In this document: positions 1 through 9,227 of the stretch, piece after piece | Layout: each line of letters starts with the position of its first letter | How positions within the stretch are numbered: the first letter of the stretch is position 1 | Origin: Methanothrix thermoacetophila PT | GTDB taxonomy: Archaea > Halobacteriota > Methanosarcinia > Methanotrichales > Methanotrichaceae | Assembly (NCBI RefSeq): GCF_000014945.1 | Contig: NC_008553.1 | Span: 558,001-622,000 of the forward strand | DNA length: 64,000 nt | Direction: 5' to 3' | Notes under the pieces: model-generated | Database searches by the model: none | Told to the model about the DNA's origin: nothing | Seen by the model: the letters and a program-made list of their open reading frames with translations, nothing else | Program-made: the position numbers and the translations under genes

Positions 1-14
1 ATGCCAGAGCAAGG

Positions 15-75
15 AGGGCTTCGTTTTCATCCCAACTGCGCCCTTCTCCACTCCCCAAGAGTTAAAGATCTCAGT
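15..75 (+). repeat. Dispersed repeat, copy 1 (partner near 51405-51460)
   Basis: The stretch containing CTTCGTTTTCATCCC, then CTGCGCCC and AAGAGTTAAA, recurs at about 51405-51460, where it follows an IS200/IS605-like end. It is probably a mobile-element remnant. No coding capacity is evident. Confidence 0.55.
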
Positions 76-130
76 AGCACTCCAGCTGCATGCATCTGCA
101 GCTCCCATGTATCAGGCTCAAGCTCTCTGC

Positions 131-694
131 TCAATCTGTGATGGGTGAGAACGTCCTGGGGTCGAGTGAGATCTCAGCCTCACAGAAAGAGCATGCTGTC
201 TCAAGGTATCTGTTCTCCCTTATCGCGCGGTCCACATTCTCCTGAGGCGTGAGGTACTGTGTCATCTCCTCTCCACAGATCGGACACCTGACCCTGAGCC
301 ACTCAAGCCGTGTAAGGGATCTCACAATCCTTATCAGATCTGCCACTGCGTTCGCGAAACCACCTGATGAAAATGTGATGGGCACGACATCCTCTATGAA
401 GAATGGCATCTCCACCCCATCCTCTGCGATCGGAATTATGAGATGGTCTATCGCTTTGGCGAATCCGATCTCCATGTTGACCGTCCGGGAGAATATCGAG
501 TTCGATGTCACGATGGGCACAATGCATTCCGATGATCGTATCCCGAATGATGCCCAGGCGGTCCTGGAGATACCACAAGTGTATCTGAATTGCGATGTGA
601 GAGACTCGATACATATGCGATATAGCGCAGTGCAGAGATCTCCTGCAAGATCTGCATCAGAGTGGCAATGAGAGACATATATTTTTGAGATCAT
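131..694 (-). CDS. TIR-like domain protein with C-terminal zinc ribbon
   Basis: This 187-residue protein begins with a TIR/SEFIR-like fold: strand A reads IYVSHCHSDADLAG, and a later segment, NMEIGFA, matches the loop-plus-glutamate region where the catalytic Glu of TIR NADases lies. Residues about 1-125 are TIR-like. The last 55 residues carry CPICGEE followed by a second CSFCE pair, a plausible zinc ribbon. TIR domains in prokaryotes often act as NAD-cleaving immune effectors or as signalling adaptors. No partner gene is next to it and the upstream 800 bp are gene-free, so a defence role is only an inference. The fold assignment is by motif and could be a divergent relative. Confidence 0.6.
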   Translation of the reverse strand: MISKIYVSHCHSDADLAGDLCTALYRICIESLTSQFRYTCGISRTAWASFGIRSSECIVPIVTSNSIFSRTVNMEIGFAKAIDHLIIPIAEDGVEMPFFIEDVVPITFSSGGFANAVADLIRIVRSLTRLEWLRVRCPICGEEMTQYLTPQENVDRAIRENRYLETACSFCEAEISLDPRTFSPITD

Positions 695-1515
695 GCTTTA
701 TCAAGCCTCGCTCATGAGGGCGTAAACCAGACGCGCTGTATCATCAAGAGCGACCCCCCGCGCCCCATATCCATGTCATTTGAAAGGCCTTCTGCATTCG
801 CAGAGAGACCTGCACCCTCAAACCCCATGTAAGTTTGCTTCCTGCGACATTATATGGCTTATGAGATTTAAGAAGGTGTTTTGCGTTTCGCTCTTATCCA
901 TTTGATGACTTGCCAGAAGGATCAGTGGTCATGCTATGCGTTCGTGTCGAATGAATGTGGTCATCACCAACCACATCGCATGCCCTACGAGTTGTTACGC
1001 AGACATGAGCGTTGCATTTTAATATGCCTAGCTTTGTTGAACCCCATCGACATCGCAAGAAGCATGCGGATTCATTTGAAAGTGACGCCACCTCGAAAGC
1101 CGCCGGCCACTGGCAGTGACATGCTCTTCTGCCATGCATTTGGGTTCCAGTGCCTGATCATATCCCCCCATGGCAGATGGATGTTTTGAGACAAGTCCAG
1201 TGCAGCTTCCACTCTGCCCTGAGGGCAGGCTTCCTGCGATTCAACGTGCTTCAACATGGTCGAAGCCTCTCGATGCAGTCGAGAGCAGCCGAAAACATTC
1301 GAGAGATTCGAATGATTCATTGATCAGGTTCGTCTGGCATGCTTCTACTTACACAGAACCAGTGGCTACCTAGTAGCCTCTTCTCAATAGTCTCTACCCA
1401 TCTGTCCGAGGGTTAATATACAGGCATGTGGCTGAGTAGCATACCATCACTACTGAGAGCTTGTGCCTGCCTGTCTGGCTGGAATACCAACTCATTACTG
1501 CGCCTCGGAGGTATT
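695..1515. other. Gene-free stretch with repeat and aroB' promoter
   Basis: No credible gene is seen; the open frames here lack recognisable domains. The stretch holds one copy of a 125-bp dispersed repeat (about 893-1020), a hairpin with CTCTCGA / TCGAGAG arms near 1272-1290, and a TATA-like GTTAATATAC near 1410 that could serve the DHQ synthase gene. Confidence 0.5.
893..1020 (+). repeat. About 125-bp dispersed repeat, copy A
   Basis: It starts at CTTATCCATTTGATG and continues through CATGCTATGC and GCATGCCCT to TTACGCA. A copy of roughly three-quarters identity lies at 53157-53281 in the same orientation. Neither copy encodes a recognisable protein. The nature of the element is unknown. 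Confidence 0.6.
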
Positions 1516-2604
1516 ATGAAAGAAAAATGGCTTATGGCGCTTGCATCCGAATGGGATGATGTAAAGCCGCTGATAACCACAGCACTCGAATCCGGTTTCG
1601 ACTGTGTGGTCGTGAGCAGAGATCATATCGAGCTTGTGAGGGAGCTCGGCAGCATTAGGATCGCATGCTTCGGTCGCGAGCGTGGATCCGAGGACCTTCT
1701 GATCATGGACACATCTGTGCCCAGAGAGAATCAGATCAAGAGTGTCGAGAAGATCGGCAGGCCCATCGGGGGTTATGTTGAGATACGCTCCAAGGAGGAT
1801 GAGCTCTTCGCCACAGAGCTCGGCAAACATGTTGACTACCTCCTCGTTGTCGGAACTGACTGGAAGGTCATACCTCTGGAGAACATGATCGCAGCGCTCC
1901 AGGGCTATGATTGCAAGATAATAAGCTGTGTGCGCTCCTCAGAGGAGGCAGAGGTCGCCCTCTCCACGCTCGAGCACGGCGCTGATGGCGTGCTTCTTGA
2001 TACCAGAGACCCCTCCGAGATCAAACGCGTACAGGCAGCTGCAGAGCGCCTTGGGATGAGCAGAATAGATTTGAAAACCGCGACCGTTGTCGCTGTCAAG
2101 CCTGTCGGCATGGGCGACAGGGTATGCGTCGATACCTGCAGTCTCATGCGGAGAGGGGAGGGCATGCTTGTGGGCTCGCAGTCGAGAGCGTTCTTCCTTG
2201 TGCAGAGCGAGGCGGAGGAGAGCCCGTATGTTGCAGCCAGGCCATTCCGCGTGAACGCCGGAGCAGTCCATGCGTACATACGGGTTGGAGATAAAACCAG
2301 GTACCTCTCAGAGCTCAAGAGCGGTGATGAGGTCACCATTGTGGATAAGGACGGGATGACGAGGAGTGCGGTCGTCGGCAGGGTCAAGATCGAGCGAAGG
2401 CCGATGATCCTTGTTGAGGCAGAGGTCGATGGCGAGAGGGTGAGCACGCTGCTGCAGAATGCAGAGACGATAAAGCTCGTATCCCATGATGGAACCCCGA
2501 TATCGGTGGCAGAGCTGAAGCCTGGTGATAAGGTTCTCGTGCATGTTGAGACCAGCGCGAGGCACTTCGGCATGAGCATCGAGGAGACGATAATCGAGAG
2601 ATGA
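1516..2604 (+). CDS. aroB': 3-dehydroquinate synthase II (archaeal type)
   Basis: This enzyme makes 3-dehydroquinate from 2-amino-3,7-dideoxy-D-threo-hept-6-ulosonate with NAD+, the archaeal entry to aromatic amino acid synthesis. The 362-residue length and the sequence from MKEKWLMALASEWD through the VDTCSLMRRGEGMLVGSQS segment fit the DHQS II family. The open frame begins 90 nt earlier, but the ATG at 1516 is preceded by GGAGGT, so it is preferred. aroD follows after 38 bp, which indicates a shikimate operon. Confidence 0.93.
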   Translation: MKEKWLMALASEWDDVKPLITTALESGFDCVVVSRDHIELVRELGSIRIACFGRERGSEDLLIMDTSVPRENQIKSVEKIGRPIGGYVEIRSKEDELFATELGKHVDYLLVVGTDWKVIPLENMIAALQGYDCKIISCVRSSEEAEVALSTLEHGADGVLLDTRDPSEIKRVQAAAERLGMSRIDLKTATVVAVKPVGMGDRVCVDTCSLMRRGEGMLVGSQSRAFFLVQSEAEESPYVAARPFRVNAGAVHAYIRVGDKTRYLSELKSGDEVTIVDKDGMTRSAVVGRVKIERRPMILVEAEVDGERVSTLLQNAETIKLVSHDGTPISVAELKPGDKVLVHVETSARHFGMSIEETIIER

Positions 2605-2642
2605 CCCTCCGAGATGCTGTTAATACGGAGGGGGCATGAGAT

Positions 2643-3323
2643 ATGTGCCTAAGAGAGCTTGATCTTAACGGGCTGAGAATCAAAACCCCCGCGATTGTCG
2701 CCTCGCTCGGGGCAGATGCAGAGCGCGTAGCGAGCAGGGCCGAGTCAGAGGGGGCGGACATCATAGAGGTGCGCCTCGATCTTCTCGCGGATCCTGATGT
2801 GATAAGAGACATAAGGTCAACAGTATCGCTGCCGCTGATAGCCACGAACCGCATCGCATCCGAGGGCGGCTCCTTCCGTGGATCGGAGGAGCGGAGGATT
2901 AGTATCCTCCGGGATGCCTCGCGCTTCTCAGATATCATCGACATCGAGCTGATGGCGCCAGGCAGAGACATGCTCCTGAAGAACATCTCATGCCCAGCTC
3001 TGATATCGTACCATGACTTCAGCGGCGTGCCTGACAACCTTAAATCCATCATAGAGGACGCAATGCGTGCAGGCGCCGACTTGGTGAAGATAGCCGTCAC
3101 CCCACACTCCATGCAGGAGGCGCTTGCTATCCTGAGGATCCTTTTGGATGTAGATTGCCCATTATGCATAATAGGCATGGGCGCGGTTGGCAGACATCTG
3201 AGGGCAGTGGCCCCTCTTTATGGATCTCTGCTGACCTATGGATATGTGACAGGTCCCACTGCGCCAGGGCAGATGAGCGTCAGAGAGCTGGACACTGCTC
3301 TCAGGTGCCTGGGCGCGAGATGA
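2643..3323 (+). CDS. aroD: 3-dehydroquinate dehydratase, type I
   Basis: It converts 3-dehydroquinate to 3-dehydroshikimate through a Schiff base. The 226-residue protein shows the type I signatures EVRLD near residue 42, the catalytic His in SYHDF and the Schiff-base Lys in LVKIA, followed by the C-terminal GPTAPGQ segment. It lies just downstream of DHQ synthase II and catalyses the next step, so co-transcription is likely. Confidence 0.93.
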   Translation: MCLRELDLNGLRIKTPAIVASLGADAERVASRAESEGADIIEVRLDLLADPDVIRDIRSTVSLPLIATNRIASEGGSFRGSEERRISILRDASRFSDIIDIELMAPGRDMLLKNISCPALISYHDFSGVPDNLKSIIEDAMRAGADLVKIAVTPHSMQEALAILRILLDVDCPLCIIGMGAVGRHLRAVAPLYGSLLTYGYVTGPTAPGQMSVRELDTALRCLGAR

Positions 3324-3374
3324 TGCTGAAGTGCGATCCACATATCCTCTGAAAAGTGTATATGAAAGGAGGGA

Positions 3375-3423
3375 GCAAAAGTCGTTGGGATGTAGGAGGG
3401 AGGAAAAATGGTACGACTTTTGC
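3375..3423. repeat. 11-bp perfect inverted repeat
   Basis: The arms GCAAAAGTCGT (3375-3385) and ACGACTTTTGC (3413-3423) are separated by 27 nt that include GGAGGGAGG. It could form a stem-loop just beyond aroD. No T-run follows, so it is not a standard terminator. Confidence 0.55.
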
Positions 3424-3477
3424 CACATGCACTTACGTCTATAGTCGAATATAAATCTTTCGGTTGTGTGAGAGGAT

Positions 3478-3566
3478 CTGTCCGGATAAAAGCTGTGGCC
3501 GGAAATCTGGATCTTCCCCTCTTCTGCACATCATCATAAACACCTAATCCTTATTCGGACACGTCC
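3478..3566 (+). repeat. Inverted-end element, subfamily A
   Basis: The left end CTGTCCGGATAA and right end TTATTCGGACACGTCC are near-inverted copies. The interior (GCTGTGGCCGGAAATCTGG, CTTCTGCA, ATAAACAC) is shared with 52654-52742 and 56713-56800. The size and lack of coding capacity fit a MITE-like element. Confidence 0.65.
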
Positions 3567-3731
3567 GCGTGTGGATGTTATCCCCAGGAACTTTCTAAGC
3601 CTGTACCAAAATCTGGATCACGAGCCCGAACTGAATTAGCCTGCTGAACCGGATGCCTCAAGACGGGATAGTTCGTAAGTGTGATTGAGCGATACTGTTT
3701 TCAATACGAGTATACAACCCTCGCTAATTCG

Positions 3732-3780
3732 TGATGGAGTAGCAGGGTGCAAAATCCAATCTTCAGGAGAGGAGGACACA
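3732..3780 (+). repeat. IS200/IS605-end-like repeat, copy 1
   Basis: The consensus around AGCAGGGTGCAAAATCCAAT, then CTTCAGGAGAGGAGG, is shared by at least eight sites in this window. The short CTCC/GGAG-type arms could form a small hairpin. Confidence 0.6.
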
Positions 3781-4327
3781 TTTTCCCAGGACCTCATGAT
3801 TTGTCAGATGGGACTGCAGGGCATCAGTCAGTAGCATACTGCAGAGACACTTCTTGATGAAAAGCAGAGAATCCACCTGATCTCGCCTCTTTTAAACCAA
3901 TGTAAAAGCCCAAGATAAAAAATGTTTGGTATATATCATGAACATCGGCTACAGCGGATTGGATCAGAGCAAAGCGGATATGATCATGGCCAAGCACGCT
4001 ATTACAAGAAGACCTATCCAGCATGGAAATACATTTTTCATTTTATCACAGACCTCCCACAGTACATTGTCTTTTGTACAAAAAGGTATTTAGACTTTTT
4101 GGAAAATGTGTGTGAATCGATTAGATAAAGGTCTCTGAATAACTGAATACCCATCCCTGCGACCAGGCAGTAATTTTCAGAATGAGGTAGAGGTGATTGA
4201 TGGGTGGTTGTACAGAGATTGCCTTTCTGACGATTCTACCCCATGAGCATTACGAAATATCCCGTCTAGAGGCGATCGAGGAACAAGCGAAAACAGTTAA
4301 ATCCGATCCCCTCAACCTTGGATCCGT

Positions 4328-4798
4328 ATGCCTGAGCCTCAGAAGACGCAGGATCTCGTCTCCGTGGAGGTCAGTGGTCTCAGCGCATCACTGCTTATAA
4401 CACACGGCTCGATAAGCATCTGGTTCGGGAGGAGCGCAACCCCCTCGCTGGTATCCCGGGTCATAAGAACCATCGCAAGGATCGACTGCGCTACAGAGCA
4501 CGAGAGGGTGATACTCTGCGACTTCAATGAGATAAGCGATTTTGAGGGCAGGGGGTATGTTCTGACATCGTATGCGCGAAGCGGCGATATGTACAGGGCC
4601 ATATTCGTCGTTCCGTTTTCCAGGGAAGATGCCCTCGATCTCTTCATCGATTCGATCCTCGATGCAATATCAAAGGGAGATATCAGCGTGAGCCTGCGCT
4701 GGCGTGGCGGCCCTGTACGGATGAGGGCTCTCTGCGAGGAGCTCAAAAGGCTGAACTACTTCACGAGATTCATATCAAACTACAGGACAGATGAGTGA
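4328..4798 (+). CDS. Conserved hypothetical protein
   Basis: I do not recognise this family. The 156-residue soluble protein has mixed alpha/beta character with alternating hydrophobic strands (SASLLITHGSISIWF, MYRAIFVVPF) and no membrane segment or metal motif. Its stop codon lies next to the start of the following aminotransferase, so the two are probably translated together. A TATA-like element about 27 nt upstream of the ATG suggests a leaderless mRNA. Confidence 0.75.
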   Translation: MPEPQKTQDLVSVEVSGLSASLLITHGSISIWFGRSATPSLVSRVIRTIARIDCATEHERVILCDFNEISDFEGRGYVLTSYARSGDMYRAIFVVPFSREDALDLFIDSILDAISKGDISVSLRWRGGPVRMRALCEELKRLNYFTRFISNYRTDE

Positions 4799-4800
4799 TT

Positions 4801-5907
4801 ATGATGAGATTTGCAAAGCACATAACGGAGATTGAGAGCTCTGGTATAAGGAAATGTTTTGATGGCGTCGGACCTGGCGCGGTAAACCTGAGCATTGGTC
4901 AGCCAGATTTCGACACGCCCGGGCACATAAAAGAAGCCGCAATCAAAGCGATCGAGCAGGGGATGACGGGATACACACCAAACCTGGGAATACCGGAGCT
5001 GAGAGCTGCGATATGCGAGAAGCTCAGGCGCGAGAATGGACTGACATTCTCTCCGGATCAGATAATGGTGACATCTGGCGCAAGTGAGGCTCTCTTTCTG
5101 GCCATCGCTGCTGTCACATCACCAGGTGATGAGGTGCTGATGCCGGATCCGGGATTCGTTTCATACAGACCGCTGGTCCAAGCTGCCAATGGACGTCCGG
5201 TTGGTGTGCACCTCGATCATGAGTTGAAGCTCTCTGTCGATACGGTCGCGGAGCACATCACGCCAAAGACTAGCGCGATCATAGTGAACTCGCCCGCAAA
5301 CCCAACAGGCGCAGTCCAGTCGGAGAGCGAGATCAGGGGCCTGGCAGAGCTCGCCGATGATAAAGGAATAGCGCTCATCTCTGATGAGGTCTATGAGCAC
5401 TTCATATACGAGGGGGAGCACGTCAGCCCCGCCAGGTACGGTGAGAATGTCATAACAGTGAACGCGGTCTCGAAGACATATGCCATGACAGGATGGAGGC
5501 TCGGCTACCTGGCTGCACCTCCAGAGGCGATCGATGTTATGCTTAAGATCCACCAGTACATCCAGGCATGTGCATCATCCATATCACAGGCAGCTGCGCT
5601 TGCAGCCATAACCGGTCCACAGGATTGCGTGAGGGAGATGAGAGAGAGCTTCCGCAGGCGGAGGGATATGATGATACGCGGTCTTCGAGATCTCGGCTTG
5701 GATCTGGTGGTTCCAAAGGGCGCGTTTTACATTTTCCCCCGGGTCGGGGATGGAGATGAATTCGCGGCCAGGCTGGGTGCAGCAGGTGTCATAACTGTGC
5801 CCGGATCTGCATTCGGAGTGAACGGAAAGCCACATATACGGATATCATACGCCGTGTCCGAGGATAACCTGAGGCTCGCACTGGAGAGGATGAAGGAGGT
5901 GGTCTGA
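4801..5907 (+). CDS. Class I/II pyridoxal-phosphate aminotransferase
   Basis: This is an aspartate/aromatic-type aminotransferase of about 369 residues. Visible family marks are the N-terminal SIGQPDFDTP, the cofactor-binding NSPANPTGA and SDEVYEHF segments, the Schiff-base lysine in SKTYAMTGWRLG, and the C-terminal substrate-carboxylate Arg in PHIRISYA. A GTG at 4795 overlaps the previous stop, and ATGs lie at 4801 and 4804; homologues usually begin near MRFAKHI. The substrate cannot be fixed from sequence; aspartate, or an aromatic amino acid given the nearby shikimate genes, is possible. Confidence 0.88.
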   Translation: MMRFAKHITEIESSGIRKCFDGVGPGAVNLSIGQPDFDTPGHIKEAAIKAIEQGMTGYTPNLGIPELRAAICEKLRRENGLTFSPDQIMVTSGASEALFLAIAAVTSPGDEVLMPDPGFVSYRPLVQAANGRPVGVHLDHELKLSVDTVAEHITPKTSAIIVNSPANPTGAVQSESEIRGLAELADDKGIALISDEVYEHFIYEGEHVSPARYGENVITVNAVSKTYAMTGWRLGYLAAPPEAIDVMLKIHQYIQACASSISQAAALAAITGPQDCVREMRESFRRRRDMMIRGLRDLGLDLVVPKGAFYIFPRVGDGDEFAARLGAAGVITVPGSAFGVNGKPHIRISYAVSEDNLRLALERMKEVV

Positions 5908-5966
5908 CAGGAGCCGCACTCCGCTCGCAGCAGTATCGAGACGGCCTCTGCAGGCTAAATCTGAGG

Positions 5967-6007
5967 ATTGCAGGGCGCAAACTCCAATCTTCAGGAGAGA
6001 AGGTCGC
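5967..6007 (+). repeat. IS200/IS605-end-like repeat, copy 2
   Basis: It contains GCAGGGCGCAAACTCCAATC followed by TTCAGGAGAGAAGG. It is located between the convergent aminotransferase and RHH regulator genes. Confidence 0.6.
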
Positions 6008-6072
6008 GAGCAAAGCAACATCACCTCGCACAGCCGGCAGCTTCGGGCATGGGCTTTGAGCAAGGCTGCCAC

Positions 6073-6615
6073 TCAGTGCAGCAGCTTCACCCTTATCTTC
6101 CCGAAGTCCTCCTTAATCTCAACGGCGAATCCCATCCCCCTGAGGATCTCCTCGACCTCGGTCCTGACGAACTTCTTGCTCAGATCGGAGGAGAGTATCA
6201 ACGTGTATTCGGTATCTGATGTCCTGCTCAGCTTGAAGAGGTTGCACGCCTCGAGTCTTCTGAGAATAACATCTGCGTTGTAGAGCCTGTGTCTGAACTG
6301 CTCCGCGTGAGCCCTGCACACATCCCTGTGCTTCTCCCAGAACGCCTCTGCATCAGGGTGAGAATCGATGAAGCTGAGAAAGAGGAGCCAGTGGTCTATA
6401 TCGAGTATCACGTGTTCTCCTGCCGAGAGCATCTCAGCATGTGTGTACAGCTTTTTATCCTCCACTGTTGCGAATATGCCCCTGTGGCGGCTGTAGAACC
6501 TCAGCGCCTCTCTCATCATCTCGCTCTGAGAGACGCCGAGCTCGTCCCTGAGCTTCCTGAAGAGCCTGGCGGTCTCCTCGTCCATGGATATCGTTATCCT
6601 CTCAGGTGCCTTCAT
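6073..6615 (-). CDS. Ribbon-helix-helix (CopG-type) regulator with C-terminal domain
   Basis: The first ~45 residues (RITISMDEETARLFRKLRDE, then GVSQSEMMREALRFY) are a ribbon-helix-helix DNA-binding domain. The following 135 residues form a separate alpha/beta domain ending in FGKIRVKLLH, of the kind found in a conserved archaeal CopG subgroup. Its ligand is unknown. It ends beside a repeat copy and lies 21 bp downstream of the ThiF-like gene on the same strand, so it may be the last gene of the mcrC-apgM-thiF transcript. Confidence 0.8.
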   Translation of the reverse strand: MKAPERITISMDEETARLFRKLRDELGVSQSEMMREALRFYSRHRGIFATVEDKKLYTHAEMLSAGEHVILDIDHWLLFLSFIDSHPDAEAFWEKHRDVCRAHAEQFRHRLYNADVILRRLEACNLFKLSRTSDTEYTLILSSDLSKKFVRTEVEEILRGMGFAVEIKEDFGKIRVKLLH

Positions 6616-6636
6616 GGTACCTCCAGTCGTGGCATC

Positions 6637-7377
6637 TCATACTTCATTATCCGGCATGCTTCTGCCATTACAATCAGGACAGCCTGCATCTCTTTCAATC
6701 GAGATCTCATCCATCTGAGCACATCTCCCATCCCATATGAGGAGTCTGTTGAGGAGCAGCTCGCCGACGCCTGTGAGCATTTTAATCGCTTCCGTCGCCT
6801 GGATCGAGCCTATGATGCCGCATGTCGCGCCTATGACAGGTGGTGCATCCCGCGGCGGTGGCCTGGGGAATACGCATCTCAGGCACGCGGTTCTTCCTGG
6901 AATTATTGTGGTAACCTGGCCGTCTAAGCCGGAGACGGCACCGTGGACCAAAGGCAGACCATGCTTGAGCGCAGCCGAGTTCAGGATGTACCTGACCTCG
7001 AAGCTGTCCATGGCATCGACTATGAGATCGATGTCATCCACAAGATCATCTATGCTGCTCTCCGATATGCAGATGTCCACACCCTCAACCTCGATCGTGG
7101 GGTTCAGAGAGCGCAGAGTCTCCTCAGCCGAAACCGCCTTGCGGACACCTGGAATGCGATGCAGTATCTGCCGGTTGAGGTTGCTGAGATCGACGATGTC
7201 AGAGTCCACAATTCTTATGCGACCAACACCGGCTGCCGCCAGATAGTATGATGATACAGAACCAAGGCCGCCAGCCCCCGCGATTAGGACTCCTGATCTC
7301 CTCAGGCGCTCCTGCCCCTCTATTCCAAGAAGAGGGATCTGCCTGGAGTACCTGGCCACCTCCGCCTCGGTGAGCAT
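6637..7377 (-). CDS. ThiF/MoeB/HesA family E1-like adenylyltransferase
   Basis: It adenylates the C-terminal glycine of a ubiquitin-fold sulfur carrier (MoaD, ThiS or SAMP type). The protein shows YSRQIPLLG, the nucleotide-binding GAGGLGS, and VDLSNLNRQ with the catalytic Arg. A CLRCVF pair and a C-terminal CPDC pair form the structural zinc site. The frame can start at 7413/7416 across the apgM stop, but ATG 7377 is preceded by GGAGAGG and matches usual N-termini. The partner sulfur carrier is not in the window; the thiolase at 38412 could be a downstream user. Confidence 0.85.
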   Translation of the reverse strand: MLTEAEVARYSRQIPLLGIEGQERLRRSGVLIAGAGGLGSVSSYYLAAAGVGRIRIVDSDIVDLSNLNRQILHRIPGVRKAVSAEETLRSLNPTIEVEGVDICISESSIDDLVDDIDLIVDAMDSFEVRYILNSAALKHGLPLVHGAVSGLDGQVTTIIPGRTACLRCVFPRPPPRDAPPVIGATCGIIGSIQATEAIKMLTGVGELLLNRLLIWDGRCAQMDEISIERDAGCPDCNGRSMPDNEV

Positions 7378-7412
7378 GACCCTCTCCTGTGCACGATTAA
7401 CATGATGTCTCA

Positions 7413-8591
7413 TCAACCTGCGATGAGCAGCCTGATGAGATCGTTCCCCTCGATCATTCCATAACCCCCCTCAGATGCTGAGATCTCGTCGAATGCATCC
7501 ACAGAATCCACACATACCCCAGATCCCGCGATCGCAAACGGCACCGGGTCTGTGGAATGTGTTCTTATCTCTATGGGCGTGGGGTGATCCGGGAGAAGAA
7601 GCACGCGCCACGCCTCTCCAGATCTTTCAAGACCATGGATCATGGGGCCCACGACCCTTTCGTCAAAGAGCTCTATAGCTCTTATTTTCTGTTCCACATC
7701 TCCAGAGTGAGCGGCCTCATCCGGCGCCTCGATGTGAAGATAGACCAGGTCCACTGAGCCGAGAGCTTCGAGCGCTGCCCTGACCTTGCCAGCATAGTTG
7801 GTATCGATCGTGCCCGTTGCCCCGGGAACATCAATCACGCGCCATCCAGCGCAGACGCCCAGCCCTTTGAGGAGATCGACCGCTGAGATCACTGCGCCTT
7901 TCAACCCGTAGATCTCATGGAACCTGGGCATCGACGGCGCCGGCCCCTGGCCCCAGAGCCAGATCATATTCGCGGGCTTCAAACCCATGCTCACACGCCT
8001 GCGGTTTACAGGATGCTCCTCCAGCAGAGGCCTGGCTCTCTCCATGATGTCTATGAGGATATGCGCATCATCCCCTCTGGGAAGATGATCTGATATGGGT
8101 TTGCCCATTATATCATGAGGCGGTGTGCAAACAGCATCCCTGCATACCTTTAAAACCACGATGTTCCTGTAGCTCACCCCAGGATATATCCTGCCGCCTG
8201 GTATAACCTTCTTCAGGGATTCTGCTATCTCAGCGCCCTCCTCAGATGTGATGTGTCCGGCGCTGTAGTCGTCCATGATGCCATCCATCACTGTGACGAA
8301 ATTGCATCTGAACGCGACCTCCTTCTCCCCAAGAGGTATCCGCATCGCAGCAGCCTCTAGAGGGGCCCTCCCTGTGTAATACCTCCTCGGATCATAACCC
8401 ATTATGGAGAGGTTTGCGACATCGCTTCCAGGGGTCATGCCCTCAGGTACTGTCCGGGCGAGGCCGCACCGCCCTATGCGCGCGATGGAATCCATGTTTG
8501 GCTTGCGTGCGACCTGCAGGGGTGTCCTCCCGCCCAGTGCTTCCATCGGCCAGTCGGCCATTCCATCTCCGAGAAGCACAACGTACTTCAC
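7413..8591 (-). CDS. apgM: 2,3-bisphosphoglycerate-independent phosphoglycerate mutase, archaeal type
   Basis: It interconverts 3- and 2-phosphoglycerate in glycolysis/gluconeogenesis. The 392-residue protein begins MKYVVLLGDGMADWP, holds the metal/serine site in TPGSDVANLSIMGYDP, and has the C-terminal metal-binding DHPTPIEIRTHS, all typical of the alkaline-phosphatase-superfamily ApgM. It lies 6 bp downstream of mcrC and overlaps the region upstream of the ThiF-like gene, so the three are probably one transcript. Confidence 0.93.
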   Translation of the reverse strand: MKYVVLLGDGMADWPMEALGGRTPLQVARKPNMDSIARIGRCGLARTVPEGMTPGSDVANLSIMGYDPRRYYTGRAPLEAAAMRIPLGEKEVAFRCNFVTVMDGIMDDYSAGHITSEEGAEIAESLKKVIPGGRIYPGVSYRNIVVLKVCRDAVCTPPHDIMGKPISDHLPRGDDAHILIDIMERARPLLEEHPVNRRRVSMGLKPANMIWLWGQGPAPSMPRFHEIYGLKGAVISAVDLLKGLGVCAGWRVIDVPGATGTIDTNYAGKVRAALEALGSVDLVYLHIEAPDEAAHSGDVEQKIRAIELFDERVVGPMIHGLERSGEAWRVLLLPDHPTPIEIRTHSTDPVPFAIAGSGVCVDSVDAFDEISASEGGYGMIEGNDLIRLLIAG

Positions 8592-8597
8592 GATGAA

Positions 8598-9227
8598 TCA
8601 CTCGCTTCTCTTCGATTCCATCTCAGCGAGGTGTTTGTTCAGGACCTTTGCGAGCGTGTTGAGCTTGCTCCTGCCACATGTCGCGCCTCTTGTAACTCCG
8701 GTGACGATGTCCACAACAGTCCCCATTGTGGCCTGCTTGCTCTTCGGTGGCATGACGACCCGCGTCTTCACACCCTCCTTGGCGAAATCCTCGAAGTCAA
8801 CGGGACACTGTGATACGACGACCGCAGGAATATCCACATACGCGAGGATGTCTCTGGTCTTGTAGATGACATGCGACTTCACGTTGCCGAGATGTATCAC
8901 AGCTATCTTGTGCCTCTGTATCTGCTCGATCTCCTTAGGGGTCAAACCGAACGTGGGGCCGTAGCCCCTCGACGCCTGCGGAAAAGAGTCCGGAACGCCT
9001 GTTCCAGCCTCGAGAACCAGAACGCTCGTCTGTATTCCCTCCCTTCTCAGACCGTAGGTTATCTCACAGACGGGTTTTGTAATATGCCTCCTGCCGGGGG
9101 ACATCGCAATCGCTATAACATCCGGCCTCGCCGCCTCTGAGAGAGTGCCCCTCTGCGCAAGCCCGCCGCCCTTCGCCAGGCCCATGCTCTCCCTGCAGTC
9201 CACGACCTGGGTCTGCCTGCCGATCAT
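8598..9227 (-). CDS. mcrC: Methyl-coenzyme M reductase protein C
   Basis: McrC is not a subunit of the reductase; it is part of the ATP-dependent complex that reductively activates the Ni(I) cofactor F430. The 209-residue sequence shows the family hallmarks [44 protein letters not shown] and a final [10 protein letters not shown]. In many methanogens mcrC sits inside the mcr operon; here it is about 22 kb away and leads the apgM unit. Confidence 0.93.
   Translation of the reverse strand: MIGRQTQVVDCRESMGLAKGGGLAQRGTLSEAARPDVIAIAMSPGRRHITKPVCEITYGLRREGIQTSVLVLEAGTGVPDSFPQASRGYGPTFGLTPKEIEQIQRHKIAVIHLGNVKSHVIYKTRDILAYVDIPAVVVSQCPVDFEDFAKEGVKTRVVMPPKSKQATMGTVVDIVTGVTRGATCGRSKLNTLAKVLNKHLAEMESKRSE

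Larger units (their letters stand above)
3324..4327. other. Gene-free stretch with several repeats
   Basis: No supported gene. It holds an 11-bp inverted repeat at 3375-3423, a 90-bp inverted-end element at 3478-3566, and an IS-end-like repeat at 3732-3780. A TATA-like GTTAAATCC near 4297-4305 is placed about 27 nt before the ATG at 4328, as expected for a leaderless transcript. Confidence 0.5.

Noticed and set aside
1426-1515. Upstream extension of the DHQ synthase frame by 30 codons
   Set aside because: The ATG at 1516 has a good GGAGGT and gives the normal family N-terminus.
1905-2579. 224-residue minus-strand frame opposite DHQ synthase, and similar long antisense frames elsewhere
   Set aside because: Serine/leucine-rich shadows of a real gene on the other strand.
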